A DNA stretch of 64,000 nucleotides from positions 372,001 through 436,000 of the forward strand of contig NZ_JAATIT010000002.1 in the NCBI RefSeq assembly GCF_011926545.1, written 5' to 3'. This DNA is from Sphingopyxis italica (GTDB lineage Bacteria; Pseudomonadota; Alphaproteobacteria; Sphingomonadales; Sphingomonadaceae). The position numbers and the translations under genes are program-made. Below are positions 45,685 through 56,144 of this stretch, piece by piece (the first letter of the stretch is position 1; each line of letters starts with the position of its first letter). A model generated the notes under the pieces. That model saw only the letters and a list, made by a program, of their open reading frames with translations. It searched no databases and was not told the DNA's origin.

Positions 45685-48423
45685 TTGACCGAAGAAAATA
45701 CGTCTATGCCGCCGTCCGAGGACGGTGTTTCGCCGATCAACATCGTCGACGAAATGAAGACCTCATATCTCGATTACGCGATGAGCGTGATCGTCAGCCG
45801 CGCGCTCCCCGACGTGCGCGACGGTCTGAAACCGGTGCACCGCCGCATTCTTTATGCGGCGCAGGAAGGCGGCTTCGTTCCGGGACGTCCGTACAAGAAA
45901 TCGGCGAAGATCGTCGGCGATGTGATGGGTAATTATCACCCGCACGGCGACAGCGCGATCTACGACGCGCTTGCGCGCATGACGCAGGACTGGTCGCTGC
46001 GCGTCCCGCTGATCGACGGTCAGGGCAATTTCGGCTCGATGGACCCCGATCCGCCGGCGTCGATGCGATACACCGAGGCACGCCTCGCCAAGACCGCGAT
46101 GGTGCTGCTGAACGATCTCGACAAGGACACCGTCGACTTCCAGCCTAATTACGACGCGAGCCGCGACGAGCCGACGGTGCTCCCGGCGCGCTTCCCGAAC
46201 CTGCTCGTCAATGGCGCGGGCGGCATCGCGGTCGGGATGGCGACCAATATTCCGCCGCACAACATCGGCGAAGTCATCGACGCGACGCTCGCGATGATCG
46301 ACCGCCAACTCGAAGGCGGCCCGGCGGTCACGCTCGAGGAATTGATGGCGATCGTCCCCGGTCCCGATTTCCCGACCGGCGCGATGATGCTCGGCCAGGG
46401 CGGCGCCCGCAATGCCTATGCCACCGGCCGCGGCTCGATTATGATGCGCGCGACGCACATCATCGAAGAAGGCAGGAACGACCGCCAGTCGATTGTATTA
46501 ACGTCGATTCCTTTCCAGGTCGGCAAGTCGGGCCTCGTCGAGAAGATCGCCGAGGCGGCGCGCGACAAGCGCATCGAGGGCGTCGCCGACATTCGCGACG
46601 AATCGAACCGCGAGGGTGTGCGCGTCGTCATCGAACTGAAGCGCGACGCGACCGCCGAGGTCGTGCTCAACCAGCTCTGGCGCCACACCCCGGCGCAGTC
46701 GAGTTTTCCTGCCAACATGCTCGCGATCCGCGGTGGCCGTCCCGAAATGATGGGGCTGCAGGACATTCTCACCGCCTTCATCACCTTCCGCGAGGAAGTG
46801 ATCACGCGCCGCTGCAAGTTCGAACTCGCCAAGGCACGCGACCGCGCGCACATCTTGCTCGGCCTCGTCGTCGCAGTCAGCAATCTCGACGAAGTCGTCC
46901 GCATCATCCGCGGGTCGAACAGCCCTGCGGCCGCCCGCGAAGCGCTGCTCGCGCGCGAATGGCCGATCGGCGAGATCGCTCCCTATATTCGCCTTGTCGA
47001 AGCGATCGAAGGCGAGATGGAGGAAAGCGCCACTTATCGCCTCTCCGAAATCCAGGTGAAGGCGATCCTCGACCTCCGCCTCCACCGCCTCACCGCGCTC
47101 GGCCGCGATGAAATCGGCAAGGAACTCGGTGAGTTGGCGGCCGAGATTGAGGAACTGCTTTCGATTCTTGCCGACCGCGTCAAACTCTATGGCGTGATGC
47201 GCGAAGAGCTGGTCGCGGTGCGCGACGAATTCGCGACTCCGCGCAGGACGCTCGTCGCGCCCGCCGCCGACGGTATCGACGACGAGGACCTCATCGAACG
47301 CGAGGAGATGGTCGTCACCGTCACCCTCGACGGCTATATCAAGCGCACCCCGCTCGACACCTTCCGAGCCCAGCGCCGCGGCGGCAAGGGCCGCGCCGGC
47401 ATGGCGACCAAGGACGAGGATGTCGTCACCGAGCTGTTCGTCACCTCGACGCACACGCCGGTGCTCTTCTTCTCGACCGTGGGCAAGGTCTATCGCATGA
47501 AAGTGTGGCGCCTGCCCGAGGGCGGGCCCGCAACGCGCGGCCGCCCGATGATCAACCTCCTGCCGCTCGCCCAGGGCGAGACGATCTCGACCGTGCTGCC
47601 GCTGCCCGAGGACGAGGCCGAATGGGGCAAGCTGCACGTCATGTTCGCAACCGCGAAGGGCAGCGTGCGTCGTAACAGCATGGACGCATTCACCAACGTG
47701 CCCTCGAACGGCAAGATCGCGATGAAATTCGAGGGCGAGGACGAGGACGACCGCCTGATCGGCGTCGCGCTGCTCGACGAAAGCGACGACGTGCTGCTCG
47801 CGACGCGCCAGGGCAAGGCGATCCGCTTCGCCGGCGACGACGTCCGCGAGTTCCAGAGCCGCAATTCGACCGGTGTGCGCGGGATGAGGCTTGCCGACGG
47901 CGATGCGGTGATCTCGCTCTCGATCCTGCACCGCGTCGGCACCAGCAGCGACGAGCGCGAAGCCTATCTGCGCGCCGCGCCGTGGAAGGACAATGAGAAT
48001 GAGCCGACGCTGCCCGGCGAGCGCATGGCCGAACTCGCCGCAAGCGAGCAATTCATCCTCACCGTCTGCGCCAATGGCTATGGCAAGATCTCGTCGGCCT
48101 ATGAATATCGCCGCACCGGTCGCGGCGGTCAGGGGATCACCAATATCGACAATATCGCCCGCAACGGCCCCGTCGTCGCGAGCTTTCCCGCCACCAAGGC
48201 GCATCAGTTGATGCTCGTCACCGATCAGGCGAAGCTGATTCGCATGGGCCTCGATTCGATGCGCGTCATCGGCCGCGGCAGCGCGGGCGTGCGCCTGTTC
48301 GACGTCGCGAACAACGAGCATGTCGTCTCGGCAGCCCTGATCGAGGAAGGCGACGAGGAAGCGGTGGAAGGCAGTGAGGAAGCCGCGGCCGAAACGCCCG
48401 CGACGGAAACGCCGTCCGAATGA
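45685..48423 (+). CDS. gyrA: DNA gyrase subunit A
   Basis: A 912-residue type II topoisomerase subunit. [20 protein letters not shown] opens the breakage-reunion domain, [16 protein letters not shown] is the quinolone-resistance region with the susceptible Ser and Asp in place, and [10 protein letters not shown] holds the DNA-cleaving Tyr. [13 protein letters not shown] is the GyrA box that separates it from ParC, and the C-terminal beta-pinwheel ends in an acidic, glutamate-rich tail. With GyrB it introduces negative supercoils. The TTG at 45685, giving [14 protein letters not shown], is the likely start; an ATG 21 bases later is the alternative. The stop overlaps the next gene (ATGA). Confidence 0.97.
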   Translation: MTEENTSMPPSEDGVSPINIVDEMKTSYLDYAMSVIVSRALPDVRDGLKPVHRRILYAAQEGGFVPGRPYKKSAKIVGDVMGNYHPHGDSAIYDALARMTQDWSLRVPLIDGQGNFGSMDPDPPASMRYTEARLAKTAMVLLNDLDKDTVDFQPNYDASRDEPTVLPARFPNLLVNGAGGIAVGMATNIPPHNIGEVIDATLAMIDRQLEGGPAVTLEELMAIVPGPDFPTGAMMLGQGGARNAYATGRGSIMMRATHIIEEGRNDRQSIVLTSIPFQVGKSGLVEKIAEAARDKRIEGVADIRDESNREGVRVVIELKRDATAEVVLNQLWRHTPAQSSFPANMLAIRGGRPEMMGLQDILTAFITFREEVITRRCKFELAKARDRAHILLGLVVAVSNLDEVVRIIRGSNSPAAAREALLAREWPIGEIAPYIRLVEAIEGEMEESATYRLSEIQVKAILDLRLHRLTALGRDEIGKELGELAAEIEELLSILADRVKLYGVMREELVAVRDEFATPRRTLVAPAADGIDDEDLIEREEMVVTVTLDGYIKRTPLDTFRAQRRGGKGRAGMATKDEDVVTELFVTSTHTPVLFFSTVGKVYRMKVWRLPEGGPATRGRPMINLLPLAQGETISTVLPLPEDEAEWGKLHVMFATAKGSVRRNSMDAFTNVPSNGKIAMKFEGEDEDDRLIGVALLDESDDVLLATRQGKAIRFAGDDVREFQSRNSTGVRGMRLADGDAVISLSILHRVGTSSDEREAYLRAAPWKDNENEPTLPGERMAELAASEQFILTVCANGYGKISSAYEYRRTGRGGQGITNIDNIARNGPVVASFPATKAHQLMLVTDQAKLIRMGLDSMRVIGRGSAGVRLFDVANNEHVVSAALIEEGDEEAVEGSEEAAAETPATETPSE

Positions 48424-48728
48424 CCCCCGCGACGGCCTTCAAGGTGCTGACCCAACAGCAGTGGGCCGATTTCGAACGCGAACGCGTGTTCCGCGGCGCG
48501 CCGGTGGACATCGCCGACGGCTATATCCACCTCTCGACCGCCGAGCAGCTCGATACGACGATCGCCAAATATTTCGCCGGGCAAGACGGCCTAATGATCG
48601 CCGAGGTGGACCTGATCCAACTCGGCGACGCGGTTCGCTGGGAGCCCGCGCGCGACGGCGACCTCTTCCCGCACATCTATGCGGAACTGCCTATCCACGC
48701 GGTGGTGAGCCTGCAAAGACACGATTGA
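48420..48728 (+). CDS. DUF952 family protein
   Basis: A 102-residue protein with the DUF952 features: an N-terminal FKVLTQQQWADFER, the central GYIHLSTAEQL and a C-terminal DLFPHIYAELP. DUF952 proteins are small, share a fold distantly related to ADP-ribosyl-binding or glutathione-transferase-like modules, and have no assigned function. It starts inside the gyrA stop (ATGA), so the two are translationally coupled; whether this is functional or only compact packing is unknown. Confidence 0.85.
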   Translation: MTPATAFKVLTQQQWADFERERVFRGAPVDIADGYIHLSTAEQLDTTIAKYFAGQDGLMIAEVDLIQLGDAVRWEPARDGDLFPHIYAELPIHAVVSLQRHD

Positions 48729-48802
48729 TTCCCAAAGGCCCGTTCCTCCACAGCACCGCCTTGCGATGCGAATGACCGTTTTGGGGTGATGAGCTGTCAT
48801 AG

Positions 48803-48927
48803 CCCTCTCCCCTTCAGGGGAGAGGGGGCCGAAGCGATTCATGCCCCTCTCAACTGCGGCTAGCCGGACAAGCCGGCAAGCCTTCGTATCTCTCCCCTGA
48901 AGGGGAGAGAGCAATCGCGCTTCGGCC
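48803..48927. repeat. Composite intergenic palindrome, family 5 (CCCTCTCCCC)
   Basis: Two hairpins, CCCTCTCCCC-TTCA-GGGGAGAGGG (48803-48826) and CTCTCCCC-TGAA-GGGGAGAG (about 48890-48909), are themselves arranged as an inverted pair, framed by GGCCGAAGCGATT (48828-48840) and AATCGCGCTTCGGCC (48913-48927). The middle contains TAGCCGGACAAGCCGGC. It lies between the convergent DUF952 and peroxiredoxin genes and could terminate both. No transposase is near, so it resembles a non-autonomous repeat. Confidence 0.85.
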
Positions 48928-48968
48928 GCAACCGGTCGCAAACAGACGCTCTATAAACGTCGTCCCGA

Positions 48969-49529
48969 TCAGCGCCGTCGCGCCTTCCACGCGCGCACCG
49001 CCGCCATCGTCTTTTCGACATGCGCCTGCGGCTTGCTGTCGGTGTAGCTCAGCAGGATCGTTCCGTTCGGCGCGATGACATAGGATGTCCGGTTCGACAG
49101 CATCGTCCCGTCTGCGCGGCGCATGGTCGAATCATATTTTTCCGCGACCTTCGCGCCCGGATCGGCGGCGACCGCGAATTTGTCGCGGCATTCGGACTTC
49201 GAAAACTCGGCGACGCGTTCGATATTGCCCGCGGTGACGCCGACGACGCGCGCGCCCAGCTTGGTGAAGTCGTCGCTCGCCTCGGCGAACAGATGCGCCT
49301 CGATCGTGCAACCCGGCGTAAAGGCGGCGGGGAAGAAATAGAGCACGACCGGCCCCTTCTTCAGCGTCTTTTGCAAGGAAAGGCTGAACGGCTTGCCGCC
49401 CTGCGCGGCGTTCAGCGTGAAATCGGGTGCCTTCGCCCCTTGCTGGAGCGCCGCGATGCCCTGCGGTGCGACAACGGCCAGCGACAGGCCACAACCAGCC
49501 GCCATCGCGAATTTTGCCAGGAATTTCAT
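48969..49529 (-). CDS. Exported peroxiredoxin (PrxQ/Bcp-like)
   Basis: A 186-residue thioredoxin-fold peroxidase with a signal peptide (MKFLAKFAMAAGCGLSLAVV, cleavage near residue 27). The mature part opens with GAKAPDFTLNAAQGG; AAFTPGCTIEAHLF holds the peroxidatic Cys in the TxxC-like context and SKSECRDKF a possible resolving Cys. A periplasmic location sets it apart from the usual cytoplasmic Bcp. It would reduce hydroperoxides in the envelope. The ATG at 49529 is chosen because it yields the signal peptide; an upstream start would bury it. Confidence 0.88.
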   Translation of the reverse strand: MKFLAKFAMAAGCGLSLAVVAPQGIAALQQGAKAPDFTLNAAQGGKPFSLSLQKTLKKGPVVLYFFPAAFTPGCTIEAHLFAEASDDFTKLGARVVGVTAGNIERVAEFSKSECRDKFAVAADPGAKVAEKYDSTMRRADGTMLSNRTSYVIAPNGTILLSYTDSKPQAHVEKTMAAVRAWKARRR

Positions 49530-49678
49530 CAGCGGCCTCCACCACGAACAGCGGCACTCTCTTCCGCCGGGGGACACTCTACTGTCTTATTCGCAGACCG
49601 CAATCGGTCGACCGGCCGACGCCGTGCCGCACGAACCGTGGCTCGCGCGGCGCAAGCGTCGGCCGGCGCCCCCGCCCG

Positions 49679-50074
49679 TCAGCAGCGGCGGCCGCCCCGA
49701 TCGATCTCGCGCCCGATCAGCGCGCCGGCGGCGCCGCCGATGATCGTGCCGGGAAGGCGGTCGCCATAACGGTCGACCTCGCGGCCGAGCAAAGCGCCCG
49801 CGGCACCCCCGACGATCAGCCCCGTCGTTCCGCTACCGCGCCGGCAATAATAGCGGCGGTCGCGATGATGGTTGCGCCGGTAATCGCGGCGATCCCGGCG
49901 ATAGTCACGCCGGTAATCGCGACGATGGTCGCGGCGGTAATCGCGATAGTCACCGCGGTCGCCATAATAGCCATGGCGGTGATGGCGGTCGCGCGCATCG
50001 GCTTCGGCGGGCAGTGCCGTGAGCGCGCTGGCGCCGATCAACGCCGCCAACGCCAATTTCTTGAACAGGAACAT
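49679..50074 (-). CDS. Small exported protein with RD/RY repeats and glycine-zipper 2TM domain
   Basis: A 131-residue protein with a signal peptide (cleaved near AEADARD, residue 25). A highly basic middle (about 28-78) is made of repeated DYRRD and YRRDHRRD units, encoded by near-repeats in the DNA at about 49840-49990. The C-terminal part has two glycine zippers, GLIVGGAAGALLGREVDRYG and GTIIGGAAGALIGREIDRGG, typical of outer-membrane-associated Rick_17kDa-like proteins. It probably sits in the periplasm or at the outer membrane. The basic repeat could bind anionic surface polymers, but this is inference. It ends in an RRC. Confidence 0.82.
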   Translation of the reverse strand: MFLFKKLALAALIGASALTALPAEADARDRHHRHGYYGDRGDYRDYRRDHRRDYRRDYRRDRRDYRRNHHRDRRYYCRRGSGTTGLIVGGAAGALLGREVDRYGDRLPGTIIGGAAGALIGREIDRGGRRC

Positions 50075-50239
50075 CTGTCTTCTCCGTCTTGCCCCCGCAG
50101 ATCAGATTAGGGCCGCAAAGATGGCGGCTGGCTGAACTGCCGAAGCCCTGCCGCGCCGATCGCATCGGTTCGGCGATCTTTCGGGGCGTCCTGCCGCTGC
50201 CGATTGACCGCGCGCTCCAATCGGCGCAGCATCCTCGCC

Positions 50240-51082
50240 ATGACGCTCACCATCATCCCCAGCGGTCAGGCGTGCGGCGCGCGCGTGACCGGTGTCGACC
50301 TGATGCGGCCGCTCGACGTCGAAACGGTCGCGAACATCCGCGCGGCCTGGCTCGACCACCATGTCCTGGCCTTCCCCGACCAAAGAATGAGCGAGGCCGA
50401 TCTCGAGCGTTTCACCGCTTCTTTCGGAGGCTTCGGCGACGATCCCTTCATCCGCCCGATCCCCGGCCACGACCATATCATCGCGGTGAAGCGCAGGGCC
50501 GACGAGACCGCGCCGCTCTTCGCCGAAAACTGGCACAGCGACTGGAGCTTTCAGGCGCGCCCACCCGCGGGCACCTGCCTTTTCGGCATCACCATACCGC
50601 CCGTCGGCGGCAATACCGAATTCGCCAACCAGCACGCCGCGCTCGACGCGATGCCCGCCGATCTCCGCGCACGCGTCGAAGGATTGCAGGCGATCCACAG
50701 CGCCCGCGCCGGCTACGCCCCCTCGGGCATGTATGGCGCAAAGGACAAGAACCGCAGCATGGATATCCGCTCGGGCGACGAGGCGCTCGAAACGCAGCTT
50801 CATCCTTTCGTCCGCGACCATCCCGAAACGGGCCGCAAGGGTCTGTTCGGCTGCGCGGGCTATATCATCGGCTTCGACGGGCTCGACGACAGCGAGGCTC
50901 TCCCTCTCCTTTACGAGCTCATCCAGTGGCAGGGACGCGAAGAGTTCCGCTATTCCCATGCGTGGGAACCCGACATGCTCATCATGTGGGACAATCGCTC
51001 GGTCCTTCACCGTGCGACCGGCGGCTACGACGGCCACGACCGCCTGCTCCACCGCACGACGATCGCGGCGTGGGATGGATAG
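50240..51082 (+). CDS. TauD/TfdA family alpha-ketoglutarate-dependent dioxygenase
   Basis: A 280-residue non-haem iron enzyme. AENWHSDWSFQARPP (about 95) carries the HxD half of the iron triad, and the distal His and the 2-oxoglutarate-binding Arg lie in SVLHRATGGYDGHDRLLHRT near the C-terminus. Relatives oxidise taurine, 2,4-D or other acidic substrates; the substrate is not readable. The ATG at 50240, giving MTLTIIPSGQACGARV, matches the family start. It is followed closely by the host-attachment gene. Confidence 0.88.
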   Translation: MTLTIIPSGQACGARVTGVDLMRPLDVETVANIRAAWLDHHVLAFPDQRMSEADLERFTASFGGFGDDPFIRPIPGHDHIIAVKRRADETAPLFAENWHSDWSFQARPPAGTCLFGITIPPVGGNTEFANQHAALDAMPADLRARVEGLQAIHSARAGYAPSGMYGAKDKNRSMDIRSGDEALETQLHPFVRDHPETGRKGLFGCAGYIIGFDGLDDSEALPLLYELIQWQGREEFRYSHAWEPDMLIMWDNRSVLHRATGGYDGHDRLLHRTTIAAWDG

Positions 51083-51135
51083 GGAAACTTCGTAGCGAAC
51101 CCGCGCGTTGCTCCTGGCAGAAGGAGCAAAAAACC

Positions 51136-51597
51136 ATGACCCTCCCCAACAACGCCCTCATCCTCGTCGCCGATGGCCGCAAGGCGCTGTTCCTGCGTAA
51201 TCAGGGCGACGAGCAGCGGATCGACCTGCGCACCGCCTCGCACAGCGAGCGCGACGATCGCAAGGACAGCGACATCAAGAGTGACGCTTCGGGGCAGTCG
51301 CCCGCCCCCGCCGGCACCGGCCTTCCCGGCGGCACGATGGGCGAACCCGATTTCCACCAGCAGGAGGAGGATCGCTTCGCGCGCGACCTCGCCGAAAAGA
51401 TCAACGCGATGGCGCTTGCCGGGCAGTTCGACGCGCTCGTCGTCGTCGCGCCCGCCCGCACGATGGGCGAGCTTCGCCCGCTCTGGCACAAGGAGGTGAG
51501 CGCGCGGATCCTCGGCGAGCATGTCAAGGAAATGACCGACCGTCCGATCCCCGACATCGAGGCGCTGCTCATCGGCGAAGCCGCGCCGCCCTCCTGA
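51136..51597 (+). CDS. Host-attachment (AtsA-like) family protein
   Basis: A 153-residue protein of the host-attachment family: NNALILVADGRKALFLRN at the N-terminus, a hydrophilic middle with HQQEEDRFARDLAEKI, and LVVVAPARTMGELRPLWHKE. The fold resembles release-factor eRF1-like domains (baeRF group), suggesting an RNA- or ribosome-related role, although the family was named for a plant-attachment locus. An AGAAGGAGC site precedes the ATG at 51136, about 50 bases after the dioxygenase. Confidence 0.85.
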   Translation: MTLPNNALILVADGRKALFLRNQGDEQRIDLRTASHSERDDRKDSDIKSDASGQSPAPAGTGLPGGTMGEPDFHQQEEDRFARDLAEKINAMALAGQFDALVVVAPARTMGELRPLWHKEVSARILGEHVKEMTDRPIPDIEALLIGEAAPPS

Positions 51598-52263
51598 TCA
51601 GGCGCGCGCTTCCTTGGCGAGCGTGCTCACCACGCCCCATGCGATCAGCGCTTGCCCCGCGAAATAGAGCGGCCAGACGAGCCACATGGTGACGTCCTTG
51701 CTCAGCACCGCGCCCTCGCCCGCAAAAATGAACAGGTCGCTCGCGAGGAAGAGCATCGCGCCGATGCCGGTGCGATAGCGCGGAAAGCGGCTGGTCCATG
51801 CGGCCGCTGCCATCGCGGCGACGAACAGCGAATAGACGGCGGCGTGCCACCATCCCGGGGCGGGGCTCAGCATGGCCCAGACGATGATCAGCGTCGCGGG
51901 CATCGTCAGCCACCCGAGCAGGCGCTGCGAGGGCGTCATCCGGGCCCGCCGGTTGGCCAGGTAGACGGCGATCGCGACGACATGCCCCACAACGAATGCC
52001 ACCGCTCCCGTCTCGAGCCCCTGCGCATCGAGCAACCAGTCGCCGAACGCGCAGAAGCCAAGCGCTGCGGCGATCAGCCAGCCGTTCCTTTCGCGCGCAT
52101 TCGCCGCGGCCCACAGTGCCAGAAAGCCCACGCCCGTCGTCTTCCACGCCCAGATCATCGGCCCGTCCAGCCGCTGAACCACCGCGATCATGAAACTGAC
52201 GCCGCCGACCAACGCCAGAAGCCACAGCCAGCGCGCGCGGTCCCAATCCTTCTGTGTCGTCAT
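51598..52263 (-). CDS. Lysoplasmalogenase (YhhN/TMEM86 family)
   Basis: A 221-residue membrane protein with about eight hydrophobic segments. [14 protein letters not shown] (about 70) and [13 protein letters not shown] (about 170) hold the paired aspartates of the family active site. YhhN-type enzymes hydrolyse the vinyl ether of lysoplasmalogens; in bacteria the true substrate is uncertain. The start MTTQKDWDR at 52263 is preferred to one seven codons upstream. It converges with the host-attachment gene (stops adjacent) and is divergent from trmFO. Confidence 0.85.
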   Translation of the reverse strand: MTTQKDWDRARWLWLLALVGGVSFMIAVVQRLDGPMIWAWKTTGVGFLALWAAANARERNGWLIAAALGFCAFGDWLLDAQGLETGAVAFVVGHVVAIAVYLANRRARMTPSQRLLGWLTMPATLIIVWAMLSPAPGWWHAAVYSLFVAAMAAAAWTSRFPRYRTGIGAMLFLASDLFIFAGEGAVLSKDVTMWLVWPLYFAGQALIAWGVVSTLAKEARA

Positions 52264-52342
52264 AAACCCCCGCCCCCTTTGCATCTTGCTCCCAACCGGC
52301 CTAGTGCGCGGCTCGGCAAGCGCAAGTCAACGGAAACGGGTA

Positions 52343-53689
<1,347 letters not shown>

Positions 53690-53706
53690 GAGTCCCCTCT
53701 CCACCA

Positions 53707-53788
53707 TTCGTGCTGAGCTTGTCGAAGCACCGTCCCTTTCTGCGGCACAAAGAAAGAACGGCCCTTCGACAAGCTCAGGGCGAGCGGG
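53707..53788. repeat. Intergenic palindrome, family 2, second copy
   Basis: TTCGTGCTGAGCTTGTCGAA is mirrored by CTTCGACAAGCTCAGGGCGA, with a CTTTCT/AGAAAG inner stem. It separates the convergent trmFO and EF-hand genes and probably serves as a bidirectional terminator, as does the copy at 25316. Confidence 0.85.
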
Positions 53789-53806
53789 AGCAGGGTTTTC
53801 TCCGCT

Positions 53807-54274
53807 TCAACAACGACACTTCGGCTTCGCCGCCCGTTTCGGCGCGGTCGTCGCGAATTCGACGCGCGTCAGGTCGCCCGATTCGTCGCCATCGGCCCCA
53901 GCAAAGCGGTCGCTCGTCGCCACCGCCCATTCCTCGAAGCTGAGCAAATTATTGCCGTCCTTGTCGAGCTTGCGAAACGCCGCGGTGCGCGTCGACATCA
54001 TCTCGATCCGGCTGATCCGCTCGTTGCGGTCGCGGTCGTAGCGATTGAAGCGACGTTCCTCGCGCGATTCGGCCTTGGCGGTGGGCAAGGCCGGCGGCGC
54101 CGCGCCTCGCTTCGGCGCGCTTGCCCCCGCCACCGGGATCGCAGGCAGCGCCGGGGGCGGGTCGGGCAACACCGCCTCCTCGGCAACCTGGCTATAGCCT
54201 TTCCAGATAAACACGCCGCCCGTGAGGAGCAGCGCGCTCGCGAGGCCGCCGATCAGAAAACGCGAGATCGCCAT
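53807..54274 (-). CDS. Membrane-anchored EF-hand protein
   Basis: A 155-residue protein with one N-terminal helix (about 5-25, FLIGGLASALLLTGGVF), a proline/alanine linker and three EF-hand-like loops: DRDRNERISRIE (about 80), DKDGNNLLSFEE (about 104) and DGDESGDLTRVE (about 128). The spacing D-x-D-x-[DN]-x-x-[ILVF] suggests calcium binding in the periplasm. Function beyond calcium binding is unknown. It ends in KCRC, two cysteines that may form a disulfide or bind metal. It is divergent from oxyR. Confidence 0.85.
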   Translation of the reverse strand: MAISRFLIGGLASALLLTGGVFIWKGYSQVAEEAVLPDPPPALPAIPVAGASAPKRGAAPPALPTAKAESREERRFNRYDRDRNERISRIEMMSTRTAAFRKLDKDGNNLLSFEEWAVATSDRFAGADGDESGDLTRVEFATTAPKRAAKPKCRC

Positions 54275-54387
54275 TTATCCCCCCTCCCGGTGCGAGATTA
54301 CATGCGTCGCGGGTTACAGCCAAGAGCGGCGCATTTGTTATCGACGGGATTGTTTAATTCCTGCCCTATCATTGCTATATCCGATCA

Positions 54388-55293
54388 ATGCACAACTACC
54401 TCCCCTCGCTCAAGCAGATGCAATATCTCGTCGCGCTGCACGAGCATGGCCATTTCGGCCGCGCCGCCGACGCATGCAACGTCACGCAATCGACGCTGTC
54501 GGCGGGCATCCGCGAGCTCGAGACGCTGCTCGGCCAGACGCTCGTCGAGCGCACCCGCCGCGTCGTGCGCTTCACCATGCTTGGCAACGCCATCGTCGAA
54601 AAGGCGCATCGCGTGCTCCGTGAAGCCGAGGAGCTCGCCGACATGGCCGCCGCCGCCGCCGCGCCGCTCGTCGGCGAGCTGCGCATGAGCGTCATCCCGA
54701 CGATCGCGCCCTTCCTGCTCCCCGGCCTGCTGCCGCGGCTGCGCAAGGAACGCCCGTCGCTCAAACTCTTCCTGCGCGAAGAGCCGAGCGCGCAGGCGTG
54801 CGAATCGCTCCACCACGGCACCGTCGACTGCGTCCTCCTCGCGCTCCCCTATGCGTGCGGCGACGTCGAGGCCGAAAATCTGTTCGACGACGCGCTGTTC
54901 GTCGCTTTCCCCGGCGACCAGTCCGACGACCTGCCCGCGATGGTTAGCGCCGACCAGCTCGACCCCGCGCAGATGCTGATGCTCGAGGACGGGCATTGCC
55001 TCAAGGATCATGTCCTCGCCGCGTGTAATCGCCCCGAACTGCGCGCCGGCGCGCGGATGATGGGCACCTCGCTGCACACGCTCGTCCAGATGGTCGACAA
55101 CGGCCTTGGGATCACGATGCTGCCGCAAATGGCGATCGAGGCGGGCATCCTCGACCATACCGACATCGACACGCGCCCGCTCGATTCGGAGCATGACTGG
55201 CGCACGATCGCGCTCGTCTGGCGCAAGGGCAGCCCGCGCGCCGACGAATTCCGCCTGCTCGCGGATATTTTCAGGAAGCATCAGGTGAGGTAG
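54388..55293 (+). CDS. oxyR: Hydrogen-peroxide sensor regulator OxyR
   Basis: A 301-residue LysR-type regulator. The winged helix (about 8-65) includes FGRAADACNVTQSTLSAGIR. The effector domain has MLEDGHCLKDHVLAACN, where the two cysteines, nine residues apart, match the redox pair C199 and C208 of E. coli OxyR, so a peroxide-driven disulfide switch is expected. The C-terminal GLGITMLPQMAIEAGIL is also typical. It would activate catalase and peroxidase genes; none is adjacent, though a peroxiredoxin lies at 48969. The 113-nt upstream gap carries its promoter. Confidence 0.92.
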   Translation: MHNYLPSLKQMQYLVALHEHGHFGRAADACNVTQSTLSAGIRELETLLGQTLVERTRRVVRFTMLGNAIVEKAHRVLREAEELADMAAAAAAPLVGELRMSVIPTIAPFLLPGLLPRLRKERPSLKLFLREEPSAQACESLHHGTVDCVLLALPYACGDVEAENLFDDALFVAFPGDQSDDLPAMVSADQLDPAQMLMLEDGHCLKDHVLAACNRPELRAGARMMGTSLHTLVQMVDNGLGITMLPQMAIEAGILDHTDIDTRPLDSEHDWRTIALVWRKGSPRADEFRLLADIFRKHQVR

Positions 55294-55315
55294 AATATAG
55301 TCGCTGGACTCAACT

Positions 55316-55433
55316 CCGTTCGTCCTGAGGAGCCATTGAGCTTGCCGAAATGGCGTCTCGAAGGACCATGCGCCGCGCTAAGTCCTTCGAGACGGGTCTT
55401 CGACAAGCTCAGCCCCTCCTCAGGACGAACGGC
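55316..55433. repeat. Intergenic palindrome, family 2 variant
   Basis: The outer arms CCGTTCGTCCTGAGGAG and CTCCTCAGGACGAACGG (ends near 55433) are exact complements. An inner GTCTCGAAGGAC/GTCCTTCGAGAC pair and a TTGAGCTTG/CAAGCTCAG pair give further stems. It lies between oxyR and the convergent moaE and is longer than the other family 2 copies. Confidence 0.85.
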
Positions 55434-55446
55434 TGCGGGCTTGCGG

Positions 55447-55890
55447 TTACAGGGACCACCGCTCCGCCCGCGCCTGATCCCCCTCGCGCTCTTCGACCCA
55501 CCCGACCCGGCCGTCGCCGAACGTCTCGCGCTTCCACAGCATGACATCGGTCTTCAGCCGGTCGATCAGAAACTCGGACGCCGCCAGCGCCTCGGCGCGG
55601 TGCGCGCTACTTGCCAGCACCAGCACGATCGTGTCGCCGGGCGCCATCGCCCCGACGCGGTGGATCAGCGTCAGCGCCGACAGCTTCCAGCGATCGGCCG
55701 CCGCATGGGCCAAGGCGGCGAGCCCCGCCCCGGTCATCGCGGGATGATGCTCGAGGAACAATTCGGTCAACCCATCGTCGCCGCGAACGCGCCCGATAAA
55801 GCTCGCGCTCGCGCCGTGCCCGCCGGCATCGTGCAGGTCGAACTCGGCGGTGACGTCGATCGCGTCCGGCTGGACGAGGACGCGGATCAT
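55447..55890 (-). CDS. moaE: Molybdopterin synthase catalytic subunit
   Basis: A 147-residue MoaE. SFIGRVRGDDG near residue 32 is the conserved N-terminal loop, the central region holds LIHRVGAMAPGDTIVLVLAS and the end has LIDRLKTDVMLWKRETFGDG, containing the active-site Lys pair. It transfers sulfur from the MoaD thiocarboxylate to precursor Z. Its ATG overlaps the moaD stop by four bases. A repeat lies just past its 3' end. Confidence 0.94.
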   Translation of the reverse strand: MIRVLVQPDAIDVTAEFDLHDAGGHGASASFIGRVRGDDGLTELFLEHHPAMTGAGLAALAHAAADRWKLSALTLIHRVGAMAPGDTIVLVLASSAHRAEALAASEFLIDRLKTDVMLWKRETFGDGRVGWVEEREGDQARAERWSL

Positions 55891-56144
55891 CCGCCGGTGA
55901 CCGGCGGGAACAGCGCGACCTCGCGCGCTCCCGAAAGCGGCGCGTCGGGGCCCATCATCGCCCCGTCGATCGCCGCGCGGATGCGGTGCGGCTCGGCAAA
56001 GGCCAGCGCGCCGCGTTCATCGCGCGCGCCGAGCCATGCGAGCAGCGCGGCGACGTCGGCGACATCGGCGGGCACCTCGACGGCTTCGCCTGCAACGCCC
56101 ATCCGCTCGCGCACCCAGGAAAAATAGGCGATCTCGAGCATCAT
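55887..56144 (-). CDS. moaD: Molybdopterin synthase sulfur carrier subunit
   Basis: An 85-residue ubiquitin-like protein ending in PPVTGG, the di-glycine tail that is thiocarboxylated. The start MMLEIAYFSWVRERMG shares its first base with the pgsA stop. It partners MoaE, whose gene overlaps it by four bases, in molybdopterin synthase. The larger frame upstream is pgsA read out of frame. Confidence 0.93.
   Translation of the reverse strand: MMLEIAYFSWVRERMGVAGEAVEVPADVADVAALLAWLGARDERGALAFAEPHRIRAAIDGAMMGPDAPLSGAREVALFPPVTGG

Noticed and set aside
46498..48321. A 607-codon minus-strand frame opposite gyrA
   Set aside because: Antisense to the most conserved gene in the window; no motif and no ribosome site.
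54300..54387. An OxyR autoregulatory site upstream of oxyR
   Set aside because: CTATCATTGCTAT and ATC-N12-GAT elements are present, but they do not match the four-part ATAG-N7-CTAT spacing well enough to call.
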